Both the position numbers and the translations under genes were made by a program. The notes beneath the pieces are model-generated. The model did not search any database, was not told where the DNA came from, and saw nothing but the letters and a program-made list of their open reading frames with translations. Below are positions 34,377 through 43,600 of a DNA stretch of 64,000 nucleotides, piece by piece. Source of the stretch: Gemmataceae bacterium (GTDB lineage Bacteria > Planctomycetota > Planctomycetia > Gemmatales > Gemmataceae). The first letter of the stretch is position 1. Each line of letters opens with the position of its first letter. Location of the stretch: NCBI GenBank assembly GCA_009697105.1, contig SIAQ01000003.1, forward strand, positions 49,148-113,147, read 5' to 3'.

Positions 34377-35357
34377 ATGAATGTTCTTCTCACCGGCGGC
34401 TATGGCTGCATTGGCAGTTGGATCGCTCGCAACCTTTTGCAACGCGGCGATCGCGTTTGGGTTTATGATCTCAAGGAAGACCCCAAGCGCATGCGGTTAA
34501 TCATGGACGAGGCCCTGGTTCGCCAGGTCTCGTTTGTGCAAGGCGACGTGACCGACCTGCCACGCCTGCGCGAAAGCCTTGAGCGCAACGCGATAACACA
34601 CATCGTTCATCTCGCGGGCTTGCAGGTGCCGACGTGTCGGGCCGATCCGATCCTCGGCGCGAAGGTCAACGTTCTCGGCACGCTGGCGGTGTTCGAGGCA
34701 GTGAAGCAGCTGCACGGCCAGGTGCAGCGCCTCGTCTACACGAGTTCGGCCGCCGTGTTTGGGCCGCCGGAGCATTATGCGAAGGGCTGGCTTGCCGACG
34801 ATGTGCCGCTGACGCCCTCGACGCACTACGGCGTCTTCAAATGCACCAACGAAGGCAACGCCCGCATCTACTTTCAGGACAACGGCATCTCCAGCGTCGG
34901 CCTGAGGCCGTGGACCGTCTTCGGCGTCGGCCGTGATTTCGGCATGACGAGTGAACCAACCAAGGCGATCAAGTCGCTCGCCTTGGGTCGCAAGTATCAC
35001 ATCACCTATGGCGGCATCCAAGATATGCAGTACGTGGACGACGTAGCCAGGATCGTCGTCCGCTGCCTGGAAGCGCCGTACCAAGGCGCGAAATCTTACA
35101 ACCTGCGTGGCCACGTCGTCGACCTGCCGACGCTGCACCGCGCGATGGTCGAAGCTGAGCCGAGCGCGGCGAATCTGATCACATTCGGCGAGCGGCAGAT
35201 CGCGATTGCGTACGATCTCGACGACAGCGCGTTGCAGCGCGACCTTGGTCCAATGCCGCTTACGCCTCTGGTGGAAGGTATTCGGCAAACGCTGCAAATG
35301 TTCCGCAAACTGCAAGCGGAAGGTCGCCTGGACACGGACGATCTGGACGGGAAGTAG
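34377..35357 (+). CDS. NAD-dependent epimerase/dehydratase
   Basis: An extended short-chain dehydrogenase-fold protein of 326 residues. NAD motif GGYGCIGSWIARNLL at the N-terminus; Ser-Tyr-Lys residues in YTSSAAVFG, then THYGVFKCTNEGNAR (Tyr and Lys near residues 149-153). The substrate-binding half (VGLRPWTVFGVGRDFGMTSEPTKAIK) is like that of UronD/galacturonate dehydrogenase-like and UDP-sugar epimerase relatives. A single gene, flanked by palindromic elements; substrate not known. Confidence 0.87.
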   Translation: MNVLLTGGYGCIGSWIARNLLQRGDRVWVYDLKEDPKRMRLIMDEALVRQVSFVQGDVTDLPRLRESLERNAITHIVHLAGLQVPTCRADPILGAKVNVLGTLAVFEAVKQLHGQVQRLVYTSSAAVFGPPEHYAKGWLADDVPLTPSTHYGVFKCTNEGNARIYFQDNGISSVGLRPWTVFGVGRDFGMTSEPTKAIKSLALGRKYHITYGGIQDMQYVDDVARIVVRCLEAPYQGAKSYNLRGHVVDLPTLHRAMVEAEPSAANLITFGERQIAIAYDLDDSALQRDLGPMPLTPLVEGIRQTLQMFRKLQAEGRLDTDDLDGK

Positions 35358-35427
35358 GGCGGTTCGCGTGCTGAGCCTTTGGCCTTGGCGATTTTGGATT
35401 TCTATGGCGGTGTATACTTCACACGGT

Positions 35428-35526
35428 TGGATTTGTCGCATTGGTGGCACAGACATTCCTGTCTGTGTAAACCGCAAACACAGACAAGAATGTCTGTGCC
35501 ACCATTCAATGGATCGGACAAATCTA
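35428..35526. repeat. nested palindromic element, family I
   Basis: Outer pairing ggatttgtcgcattggtggc with a facing gccaccattc...ggacaaatc; inside, cacagacattcctgtctgtg and cacagacaagaatgtctgtg are each hairpins. It lies 70 bp after the epimerase stop; the spacer 35358-35652 has no intact gene. Confidence 0.85.
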
Positions 35527-35558
35527 GCCGTTCAGAGTATTGTTTCTCGGAGGATTCA

Positions 35559-35656
35559 TGACTGAGACGATTCCGCTGAGCATTCCTGCCGAAGCATAGG
35601 AGTATACTGCGGAGAATAGTCCGCAGGCGTCGCTGCGCCAAACGGGAAGCGATTAA
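35559..35656 (+). pseudogene. possible remnant of a short antitoxin-like gene
   Basis: After a good ribosome site (ggagg), an ATG at 35559 opens MTETIPLSIPAEA and stops at once; beyond the stop the same frame continues for 18 codons (EYTAENSPQASLRQTGSD). The N-terminus is like those of short regulator or antitoxin proteins common in planctomycetes, but this is a weak match. Confidence 0.2.
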
Positions 35657-36123
35657 AATCCCTTGCGAAACACCACCATGCTGTCGCCGGCGGCATAGAA
35701 GTCCTTCAACAACGCGTGTTGCTCATAGTCATTTTTGAGGTAAAACGCCCGCGTCAAATCATACAGCGGGAGCGAGCCGGTCTCGATAAACAGCACCCTG
35801 CCCCGATGCCGATCGCGAATATCGCTTTCGACGTGATGCAACAATCGCGTGCCCGCGCCACGGCCTTGCTGGTCCTTTCTTACCGCGATCCACCAAAGCT
35901 GCCAGGTCCGCTCGGTCATCTCGGCCGGTGCGTAATAAACGAAGCCGAGAATCACGCCGGCTTCTTCGAGCGTCAGCGCGAAATGCCCGTCGGCGTGATT
36001 GGCGGCATGATAATCGTCGAGCACTTCCCGCAGCGCGACGATTTCCAGAGGTTTGAAGTGCTCCGTCGCCTCGGTGAGCGCGACGAGGGCATCGGTGTCA
36101 TTCGGAGTGGTTGGTCGGATCAT
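35653..36123 (-). CDS. GNAT family N-acetyltransferase
   Basis: A protein of 156 residues with the GNAT fold. Motif A is visible as WWIAVRKDQQGRGAGTRLLHHVE (about residues 80-102), giving the acetyl-CoA pyrophosphate loop (Q/R-x-x-G-x-G/A); motif B follows in LTRAFYLKNDYE. The start at 36123 (MIRPTTPNDTDALVALTEAT) is the standard beginning of the fold; upstream in-frame residues are not. Substrate unknown; single gene divergent from prfB. Confidence 0.9.
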   Translation of the reverse strand: MIRPTTPNDTDALVALTEATEHFKPLEIVALREVLDDYHAANHADGHFALTLEEAGVILGFVYYAPAEMTERTWQLWWIAVRKDQQGRGAGTRLLHHVESDIRDRHRGRVLFIETGSLPLYDLTRAFYLKNDYEQHALLKDFYAAGDSMVVFRKGF

Positions 36124-36289
36124 GGAGTCGTTATATCGGCAATCTTCTTTATGATACAATGGATAACACGAAGATTAGCCGTGACGCCCAGTGGGGCGCG
36201 GATGCGACGGGATAACGATATATATCACCAAGCCTCGCTCCGCTGTCGCGGCAAAACAATCACTGCGGGAATTGAGAGGACCAAAACCC

Positions 36290-37397
36290 ATGAACATCGA
36301 CCTCCGCCGACGCACTGACGACGTAATCGCCCGTCTCACCCAGCTCCGGGACTCTCTTTGACCTCGTTAATAAACGCAAGGAGCGCGATCGGCTCACCGA
36401 ACTCATGGGCCAGGCGAACTTCTGGGACAACCAGGAGAAAGCTCAGCAAACGATCAAACAACTCAAGCCGCTCAACGGATTGATCAATCCGTTTGACGCT
36501 CTTGAAAGCAGCGCGAGCGATGTCAACGCCCTGTGCGAACTCTGCGCCGAGGATCCGTCCCTCGAAGGCGAACTCGAAACTGAATTGCTCGCGGTCGAGA
36601 AGAAGCTCGACGAGTTCGATCTGCGCGCCATGTTCACCGGCCCGCAAGATGCGTCCGACGCTTTCCTTAAAATCAGCGCCGGCACGGGCGGAACCGAAGC
36701 ATGCGATTGGGCCCAGATGCTCCTCCGCATGTATACGCGCTGGGCCGAACGGCATGGCTACGAACTCGAAATGATCGACGAACTCAAGAACGACGAAGCC
36801 GGCATCCGCAGCGCCACCATCGCCATCCGCGGCGACTATGTGTACGGCTACCTGCAAAGCGAGATCGGCGTCCATCGGCTCGTGCGCATCAGCCCGTTCG
36901 ATTCCAACGCCCGTCGGCATACGTCGTTCGCTGCCGTCGATGTTGCGCCCGATATTGAGGGCACGATCAACATCGAGATCAAACCCGACGATCTGCGCCG
37001 CGATACGTTCCGCAGCGGTGGCCCAGGCGGGCAGCATCAGAACAAAACCGAATCGGGCGTCCGCTACACGCACCTCCCGTCCGGCATCGCCGCCGAGAGC
37101 CGAACGGAACGCAGCCAGCACAAGAACGACGCCAACGCAATGGCCTTGCTCAAGGCCAAGATGTATCGCGTCGAGGAACAGAAGCGCAAAGCCGAGACCG
37201 AAAGGCAGTATGACGAGAAGGGCGAAGTGAGCTGGGGCAGCCAAATTCGCAACTACGTCATGCAGCCATACACGCTGGTGAAGGACGTGCGGACCGACAC
37301 GCAGTCGGGCCAAATCCAGGCGGTTCTCGACGGCGAAATCGACGACTTCATCCAGGCGTTTCTACGTGCGAAGGCGGCGAAGGAAAACAAGAAATAA
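36290..37397 (+). CDS. prfB: peptide chain release factor 2, programmed +1 frameshift
   Basis: Recognises UAA and UGA stop codons. Translation starts at ATG 36290 and reads 23 codons to ctt tga (36356-36361); a +1 shift, skipping the t at 36359, continues at gac 36360 to the end, giving 368 residues, close to the family norm. This is the conserved CUUUGA autoregulatory site. The specificity tripeptide SPF is in VRISPFDSNARRHTSF and the catalytic GGQ is at residues 246-248 (GGPGGQHQNK). The helper Shine-Dalgarno before the site is weak here (ccggga) compared with the E. coli agggggt. An ATG at 36405 would be a wrong start. Confidence 0.95.
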
Positions 37398-37437
37398 TTT
37401 CAAATTGCAGATTTCAGATTGCAAATTGAAATAAACA

Positions 37438-37473
37438 CAAGCCCAGTGGTGAGGTACGCCGAACCTCTGGGAT
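37438..37473. repeat. single unit of palindromic family C
   Basis: Only one hairpin unit (aagcccagtggtgaggtacg...gaacctctggg) of the double-unit family seen at 10948 and 49591; the facing unit is missing. Confidence 0.75.
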
Positions 37474-37521
37474 GACTTTGCAGGGCGGAAAATCTTTCCT
37501 TTCCCGATGAATCGAAACCTA

Positions 37522-37602
37522 TCCGAGCCGCGACCGTCAGGGAGCGGCCGACAGTGCGCGCACGGCATCCTGTCGGCCTCTCCCTGACGGTCGCGGCTCG
37601 GA
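37522..37602. repeat. palindromic element, family D copy 2
   Basis: Arms tccgagccgcgaccgtcagg and cctgacggtcgcggctcgga, in the spacer before the second cytochrome gene. First copy at 21912. Confidence 0.9.
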
Positions 37603-37669
37603 AAAGTGAAAAACTCAACGGTCGAAGGCATAAGATGTCCGCATGGTCTTTTCCCTTCGGAGACTTGCC

Positions 37670-40615
37670 ATGCGTTTCTTGCTTTCCGCGTCATTGCTCC
37701 TCACACTCATCCCATCGCTGCTCGCGCAGCACTTCAAAATGGAGCCCGGCCCGAAGTCGCCGGGTGACTCGCTCGCATGCATCAAGACTCGGCCCGGGTT
37801 CAAGGTCGAGCTCATGGTCAGCGAGCCGATCGTGCAAAGCCCCATCGCCTTCGCCTGGGGGCCCGACGGCAAGTTCTGGGTCGTCGAAATGGGCGACTAT
37901 CCCCTCGGCATCGATGGCAAAGGCAAGCCCGGCGGGAAGATCAAGTACCTCGAAAAAACCAAACCCGAGGGCGACGGCCCCTACGACAAAATGACCGTCT
38001 TCATGGACGGCCTCGGCTTCCCCACCGGCGTCTTCCCTTACAAGAACGGCGTGCTTGTTACCTGTGCTCCCGATATCTTCTATGCCGAGGTCGGCAAAGA
38101 CGGCAAGGCGGCCAAGAAGGAAATCCTCTTCACGGGCTTCGTCGAAGGCAACCAGCAGCACCGCGTCAACGGACTCGTCTGGGGCATCGACAACTGGATT
38201 TATGGCGCCAACGGCGATTCCGGCGGACTCGTCAAATCAATCAAGACAGGCAAAGTGACCGACATCCGTGGGCGGGATTTTCGCCTCAAGCCTGATACCG
38301 GTGAATTCGAAGCTGTCAGCGGGCAGTCGCAGTTTGGCCGTTGTCGCGATGATTGGGGCAACTGGTTTGGCAACAACAACTCGAACCCGATGTTCCACTA
38401 CGTTCTCGAAGATCGCTATCTCAAACGCAATCCACACGTGCTCTATCCCGACGTCCGCGTGCAGGTGCCGGTCAAGCCCGGGGCTCAGCCCGTCTTTCCG
38501 ATTTCCAAGCCGTTGCCGCGTTTCAACACGCCGCAGGGGTTGAATCACTTCACGAGTGCGTGCAGTACGATCATCTACCGTGATACGCTGTTTGGCAAGG
38601 AGTTTGAGGGCAACATGTTCGTCAGCGAACCGGTGCACAACCTCATCCACCGCGAGATCATGAAGCCCAAGGGCGTGACGTTCACCAGCCAGCGTGCCGA
38701 CGACGAGCAGACGTCGGAGTTTCTCGCATCGAGCGACAACTGGTTCCGCCCCGCGATGATTCAGGTCGGCCCCGACGGCGCATTGTGGATCGCCGACATG
38801 TATCGCTACGTCATCGAGCATCCCGAATGGATACCGAAGGATTGGCAAAAGAAACTCGACCTGCGCGCGGGGCATGACAAGGGCCGCATCTATCGCGTGA
38901 TCCCGGTGGACAGGAAGCCGCGCGCGATCTTGCGGCTGGACAAGCTGAAGGTGGAGGAACTGGATGAGGCGCTTGAAAATCCGAGCGGCTGGGTTCGTGA
39001 TACAGCTCAGCAACTCCTGTCGTCTTACGTACATGCCATCAAGTCCGACAAGGAGGTTGAGAAATTCACCTTGTCTCACGTCGCCGCACGCCAGCAGAAC
39101 CCTTACAAAACCGAAAAGGCTCGGCTACATGCGGCCTACTCCTACGCGCGCTACGGCTATTGGATTCGCAATTTCCTGTCGGAAAACGAATCGGATCCGG
39201 AGCTTCTAAGGCACTATCTTGCAACATCAGATGATCATTACGTCGATGCCAAAGGGCTTTTGGCAAAGGCAAAAGACCCTCGAGTTCGACAACAACTTGG
39301 CTATCGGCTTAGTATGGCTACAGGTTTCGACGACGGTTTGAATTTCCCAATAGTACTTGCTCGATTGTTATGCGAAAACGGCGACGACAAGTACATTCTC
39401 GCCGCAGGCTTGAGTTCGATCAACGAAAAGAACTGGCGAGGCGTTTTGGCCCAAGTTGTGAAAGAGCCGAAAATCCCGGCGACCTTATTTGGTCCGTTGA
39501 TGAAACTATCCAGCGTGCACGGCAAGTCTCTCGATGTTTCGCGACTGGTTCTTCGTCAACTCAGTTCCCAAGAATCTCTGCCACCCAGCATCCAGTTTCA
39601 ATTCATTGGCGACATGCTGGACGCAATCGACAAGAGCCAAATGCCGCTCAAGGAACTGCTGGAAATCGTTCCTGAAAAAGAGGTGAAGCTAACGCTAGAG
39701 CGAATAAAGATCATTCACAACCGCGCCCGAGGAATCGTTAGTGATTCAAAATCCATGGCACGCGACAAGATCATGGCCGTTCGCGTTCTCGGACGCGGGT
39801 TGGACAACGACCGCGAAGATCACAAGTTGCTAACGACGCTGCTGACGCCGCAATCGCCGGACGAATTGCAGGTCGCCGTCATTCAACAGCTTGGTGGGAA
39901 TTCCGATCCGCACGTGCCGAACCTGCTGCTCTCGCCCTGGAAAAGCTACAGCCCTGCCCTTCGTAATCAGGTACTCGATACGCTATTCACCCGGCCGCTC
40001 TGGACGAAGATGACGCTCGAAGCGATCAAGCTCAAGCAGGTTCCCGCCAGCGAGATCGATGCGGTTCGCCGACAACGATTGTTGCAACACAAGGACACCG
40101 AGATTCGCGACGCCGCCAAGGCCATCTTCGCCAGCGCCTCCGATCCGAATCGCGGGCGTGTCGTCGATCTCTACTGGCTGCAGATGCCCGACAAGGCCGA
40201 CCCGACGCGTGGCGGCAAGCTGTTTGCCAAGTCGTGTGCGACTTGCCATAAGCTGGGCGGGGTTGGGCAGAATGTGGGGCCGGATTTGATGTCGATCGGC
40301 GATAAGTCGGCGCAGGGCCTGCTGACCGCGATGCTCGATCCGAATCGGGCGGTCGAGACGCGCTACATCAATTACGTCGGCAGCACCAAGAAGGGCCTGA
40401 CCTACACCGGCATCCTCTCCACCGAAACCAGCACCACGATCACGCTCACCGCGAACGATGGCAAGCTGCATCAGCTATTGCGCAACGAACTCGAGGACCT
40501 ATCGAGCACCGGTAAATCGATGATGCCCGAGGGTTTGGAGAAGGATATGTCGCCGCGGGATGTGGCGGATGTGATTGCGTATGTGCGGGCGATCATTGCG
40601 GCGCCAAAACAATAG
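37670..40615 (+). CDS. PVC-type haem-binding CxxCH protein, second copy type
   Basis: A secreted protein of 981 residues with a signal peptide (FLLSASLLLTLIPSLLAQ). Residues about 30-420 are a dehydrogenase-type beta-propeller (MVSEPIVQSPIAFAWGPDGK, then VFMDGLGFPTGVFPYKNG); about 430-830 are helical HEAT-like repeats; the C-terminal domain has CATCH at residues 856-860 followed by GGVGQNVGPDL, the planctomycete c-haem module. Unlike the protein at 7840 it lacks the N-terminal beta-sandwich module. ATG 37670 has cggag upstream; 37643 is an alternative. Codons about 480-700 look less biased than the ends, but the frame is intact. Confidence 0.92.
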   Translation: MRFLLSASLLLTLIPSLLAQHFKMEPGPKSPGDSLACIKTRPGFKVELMVSEPIVQSPIAFAWGPDGKFWVVEMGDYPLGIDGKGKPGGKIKYLEKTKPEGDGPYDKMTVFMDGLGFPTGVFPYKNGVLVTCAPDIFYAEVGKDGKAAKKEILFTGFVEGNQQHRVNGLVWGIDNWIYGANGDSGGLVKSIKTGKVTDIRGRDFRLKPDTGEFEAVSGQSQFGRCRDDWGNWFGNNNSNPMFHYVLEDRYLKRNPHVLYPDVRVQVPVKPGAQPVFPISKPLPRFNTPQGLNHFTSACSTIIYRDTLFGKEFEGNMFVSEPVHNLIHREIMKPKGVTFTSQRADDEQTSEFLASSDNWFRPAMIQVGPDGALWIADMYRYVIEHPEWIPKDWQKKLDLRAGHDKGRIYRVIPVDRKPRAILRLDKLKVEELDEALENPSGWVRDTAQQLLSSYVHAIKSDKEVEKFTLSHVAARQQNPYKTEKARLHAAYSYARYGYWIRNFLSENESDPELLRHYLATSDDHYVDAKGLLAKAKDPRVRQQLGYRLSMATGFDDGLNFPIVLARLLCENGDDKYILAAGLSSINEKNWRGVLAQVVKEPKIPATLFGPLMKLSSVHGKSLDVSRLVLRQLSSQESLPPSIQFQFIGDMLDAIDKSQMPLKELLEIVPEKEVKLTLERIKIIHNRARGIVSDSKSMARDKIMAVRVLGRGLDNDREDHKLLTTLLTPQSPDELQVAVIQQLGGNSDPHVPNLLLSPWKSYSPALRNQVLDTLFTRPLWTKMTLEAIKLKQVPASEIDAVRRQRLLQHKDTEIRDAAKAIFASASDPNRGRVVDLYWLQMPDKADPTRGGKLFAKSCATCHKLGGVGQNVGPDLMSIGDKSAQGLLTAMLDPNRAVETRYINYVGSTKKGLTYTGILSTETSTTITLTANDGKLHQLLRNELEDLSSTGKSMMPEGLEKDMSPRDVADVIAYVRAIIAAPKQ

Positions 40616-40621
40616 GGTCCC

Positions 40622-40654
40622 GTTTAGCCGCTCGCCTTCGGCGAGCGGCTAAAC
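40622..40654. repeat. palindromic element, family B minimal copy
   Basis: A perfect 15-bp-arm hairpin with loop ttc (gtttagccgctcgcc and complement), exactly 6 bp from each of two convergent stop codons. It has no T-run on either side. It could act as a bidirectional terminator; this is inference. Confidence 0.93.
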
Positions 40655-40660
40655 AAATCG

Positions 40661-43600
40661 TCACTTCAATAATGTTCCCATTTTCAACACATACGCCGCA
40701 TTGAACACCGGATTGGCATTCTTGCGGTCGCGGTTTCCGGCGGTGACGGCGATGGTGGTTTCGTCCGGCGAAACGGCGAAGCCCTGGAAGACGCCGAGGG
40801 GCAGGGTGTGGCTCGTGACCATTTTGCCGGTCTGCCATTCCCAGATGCCGACGAAGCCGTGGTTGGCGGGGGCGTCGCCAATGCTGATCAGATGTTTGCC
40901 GTCTTTGGTGAAATGCAGCGCCGTCACTGCGCCGGGATGGGCGGCTGGCGTAAACATGGGAGCGGCTTTGTAGTTCGGGTTGGCGAGATCGCGAACGACG
41001 CTGCCGTCGCCGAAGTTCCAAATCTTGATCGCCCGTTCCAAGCCGCTCGACCCGGATGCGATAAACTTACCGTCTGGGCTAAACGTGGCGGCATAGACCG
41101 GTTCCTGATGGCCTTTCTCGAACGTCTTCATTTCATACGCCTTGAATTCCTTGGCCATGTTGCCGCTGGCGACATCCCAGAGCTTGATGCTGCCATCGTA
41201 GCTGCACGAAAGCAGTTGCTTGCCGTCGGGTGAGAAGACGATGGAGTAGATCGGCTGCGGGACGTTGTTCTTCTGGACGATTGTGAAATGGGCGTTGATT
41301 TCTTTCTGTTGCACGTTCTTGACGAGATCGAAGATTCGGATTTTGCCATCGTGCCCGCCGCTGGCGAGTAGCGTGCCCTTGGGTTGGAAGGCGACGGCAT
41401 CGACGAGGTTCGGATGCGGGAAATTGCGCGTCGGCGCGGGCGAGGCCAGACGGTAGACGTGCAACGCCTTGTCGGCGCCGGCGCTGTAGATCGATGCGTT
41501 GTCAGCCGCGATGGTGATGTCGGCGAGCAAATCGGGCGTCGTGAAACCTTGCACCGGTTCGAGGAAGTCCTTCGCGATTGCCTGGCCCGCGGTGAACGGG
41601 ACCGACCAGGCCGACAGCGTCTTGCCCGCCGTCGCGCCGACCAGCGCAAGGTTGTTCGGCGTGAAGGCGAGCACTTTGGCTTCGCCGGGCATCTTCAGGC
41701 TGCCGGCTTCTTTGGAATCGACAGTCGTGTAGACCCTGAGCGTTTGATCCACGCCGCCGACAGCGAGCAGCAAACCGTTTTTGGAAATGGCGATTGCCTT
41801 GACTGCGCCGCCTGCGCCGGGGAAATCGCCGTCCTTCGCAAAGGTTGCGAGCACCCAACGTTTGACGATCTTGTCCGCTCCTCCCGTGAATACGTGCGTG
41901 TTGGCCGGCGCGAGAGCGAGAGCGTACGTTGCACCGGTATCGACGGGGATCGCTTTGGTGATCGTCGCCGTGTCAATATGCGTTACCTTGCCCGAAGCGG
42001 AGATGATGACGTTATTGGCGAGATGCTGAACGGCATCGACGGGGTCGGCCTGGGCGAAGAACTGCAGCTCCTTGCCCGTAGTCGGATCCCAGACGCGCGT
42101 CTGCTTGTCGGTTGAACCCGTGGCGATGCGCGTGCCATCGGGGCTGAACGAGAACGACAGCACGTCGGCAGGATGCGTGAGCGTGATGACTTCCTTGCCG
42201 TCGGCGAGGTTCCAGACCTTCAGCGATTTGCCCGATGCAACGGCGACTTTCGTGAAGTCCTTGCTGAAGCCAACGGCCTTGACCGGATCGGCAACAGGGC
42301 CAAACGTCTTGATGACGACGCCTTTGGCGCTGTCCCAGAGTTTGACGATCTTGTCGGCTCCCGCACTGACGACCTGCGTGCCGGTGGAGTGATATTGCGC
42401 AAACGTTTCGCCGGCGGAATGGGCAGCCAGCGCGCCGAGAATGTTGACATCGAGCAGCTTGGCCGACTTATCCTGCGATGCGGTGACAAGCGTGCGACCG
42501 TCGGTGAGGAACTGCATCGCCTTGACGATTGCGGCGTGGTCGGTGAGCGTTTGCACGTCCTTGCCGAGCGCGAGATCGTGCACGCGGATCGCCGTCGTTG
42601 TGCCATCGGCGACGGCGTAGGCGAGGCGTTGGCCGTTCGGCGTGAGGGCGATGCTTTGCACGGCCACCGGTAGCGTGACTGCGGGGCCGGTTTTGCCGTC
42701 GGCGAGCGTGATGACTTTGACGTTCTTGTCCGCGCCGGCGACGGCGAGCTTCATGCCATCCGCTGACAGGCTGGCGTGGGTGATTGCGGCATCGTGGACG
42801 ATCGCCTTGGCTTCCTTGCCGTCGGCGACGGTCAAAATCTTGATTGCTTTGTCTTCGCCCGCCGAGATGATCTGATCGCCCTTCGGCGTGAATGTGGCAA
42901 AGCGGACCGCACCTTGGTGTTTGCGTTGCCAAACGAGCGATGATGTCCACAGGCGAGCGAGCTTGTCGGCTCCGCCCGTCATAACGCGCTTGGCATCGAC
43001 ATAGGCGACGCCGTGCACCGCGCCATCGTGCGGCAAGGTTTCGAGCAGAGTGCCATCGAGTTCGTAGATGTGAGCCAGCTTGTCCGTATTGGCGACGAGA
43101 ACGCGCGTGCCATCGGGCGAGAGAGCGATGTCCTTCGCATCGGCTGTGAGTTTGATCGTGGCGAGGTCCTTGGCGTCGGCGGCGTTCCAGACCTTGACAA
43201 CTTTGTCGCCGACGGCTGCGATCTTCGTGCCGTCTTTGGACAGCGTCATGGCAACGATCGCGCCGACGTGATCGAGTTTGGCCTTGGGCGTGCCATCGGG
43301 CAAGGCCCAGGTTTGGATTGTCTTGTCCGCACTCGCCGAGTAGAGCAAGTCGCCCTTGACGCTGAGTGCGAGCGACACGACTGCGCCTTTGTGGGTCGCG
43401 GGCAGTGTCTTGATTTCTTTGCCATCAGCGAGTTTGATCTGTTTGATGTTCCCATCAGCCAGGCCGACGAAGACGCTTTGGCCGTCCGCGCTAAACGCCA
43501 CCGACTGCGGAAGCGCAGGCATCGGCAGCTTGTGCAGTGACTTGCCGTCGGCGGCGTTCCACAGCGTCAGCGTTTTGTCGGCGCTGCCGGCGGCGAGCGT

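Noticed and set aside
40622..40654. Rho-independent terminator
   Set aside because: Strong hairpin between convergent genes but without a T-run on either strand; kept as a palindromic element only.
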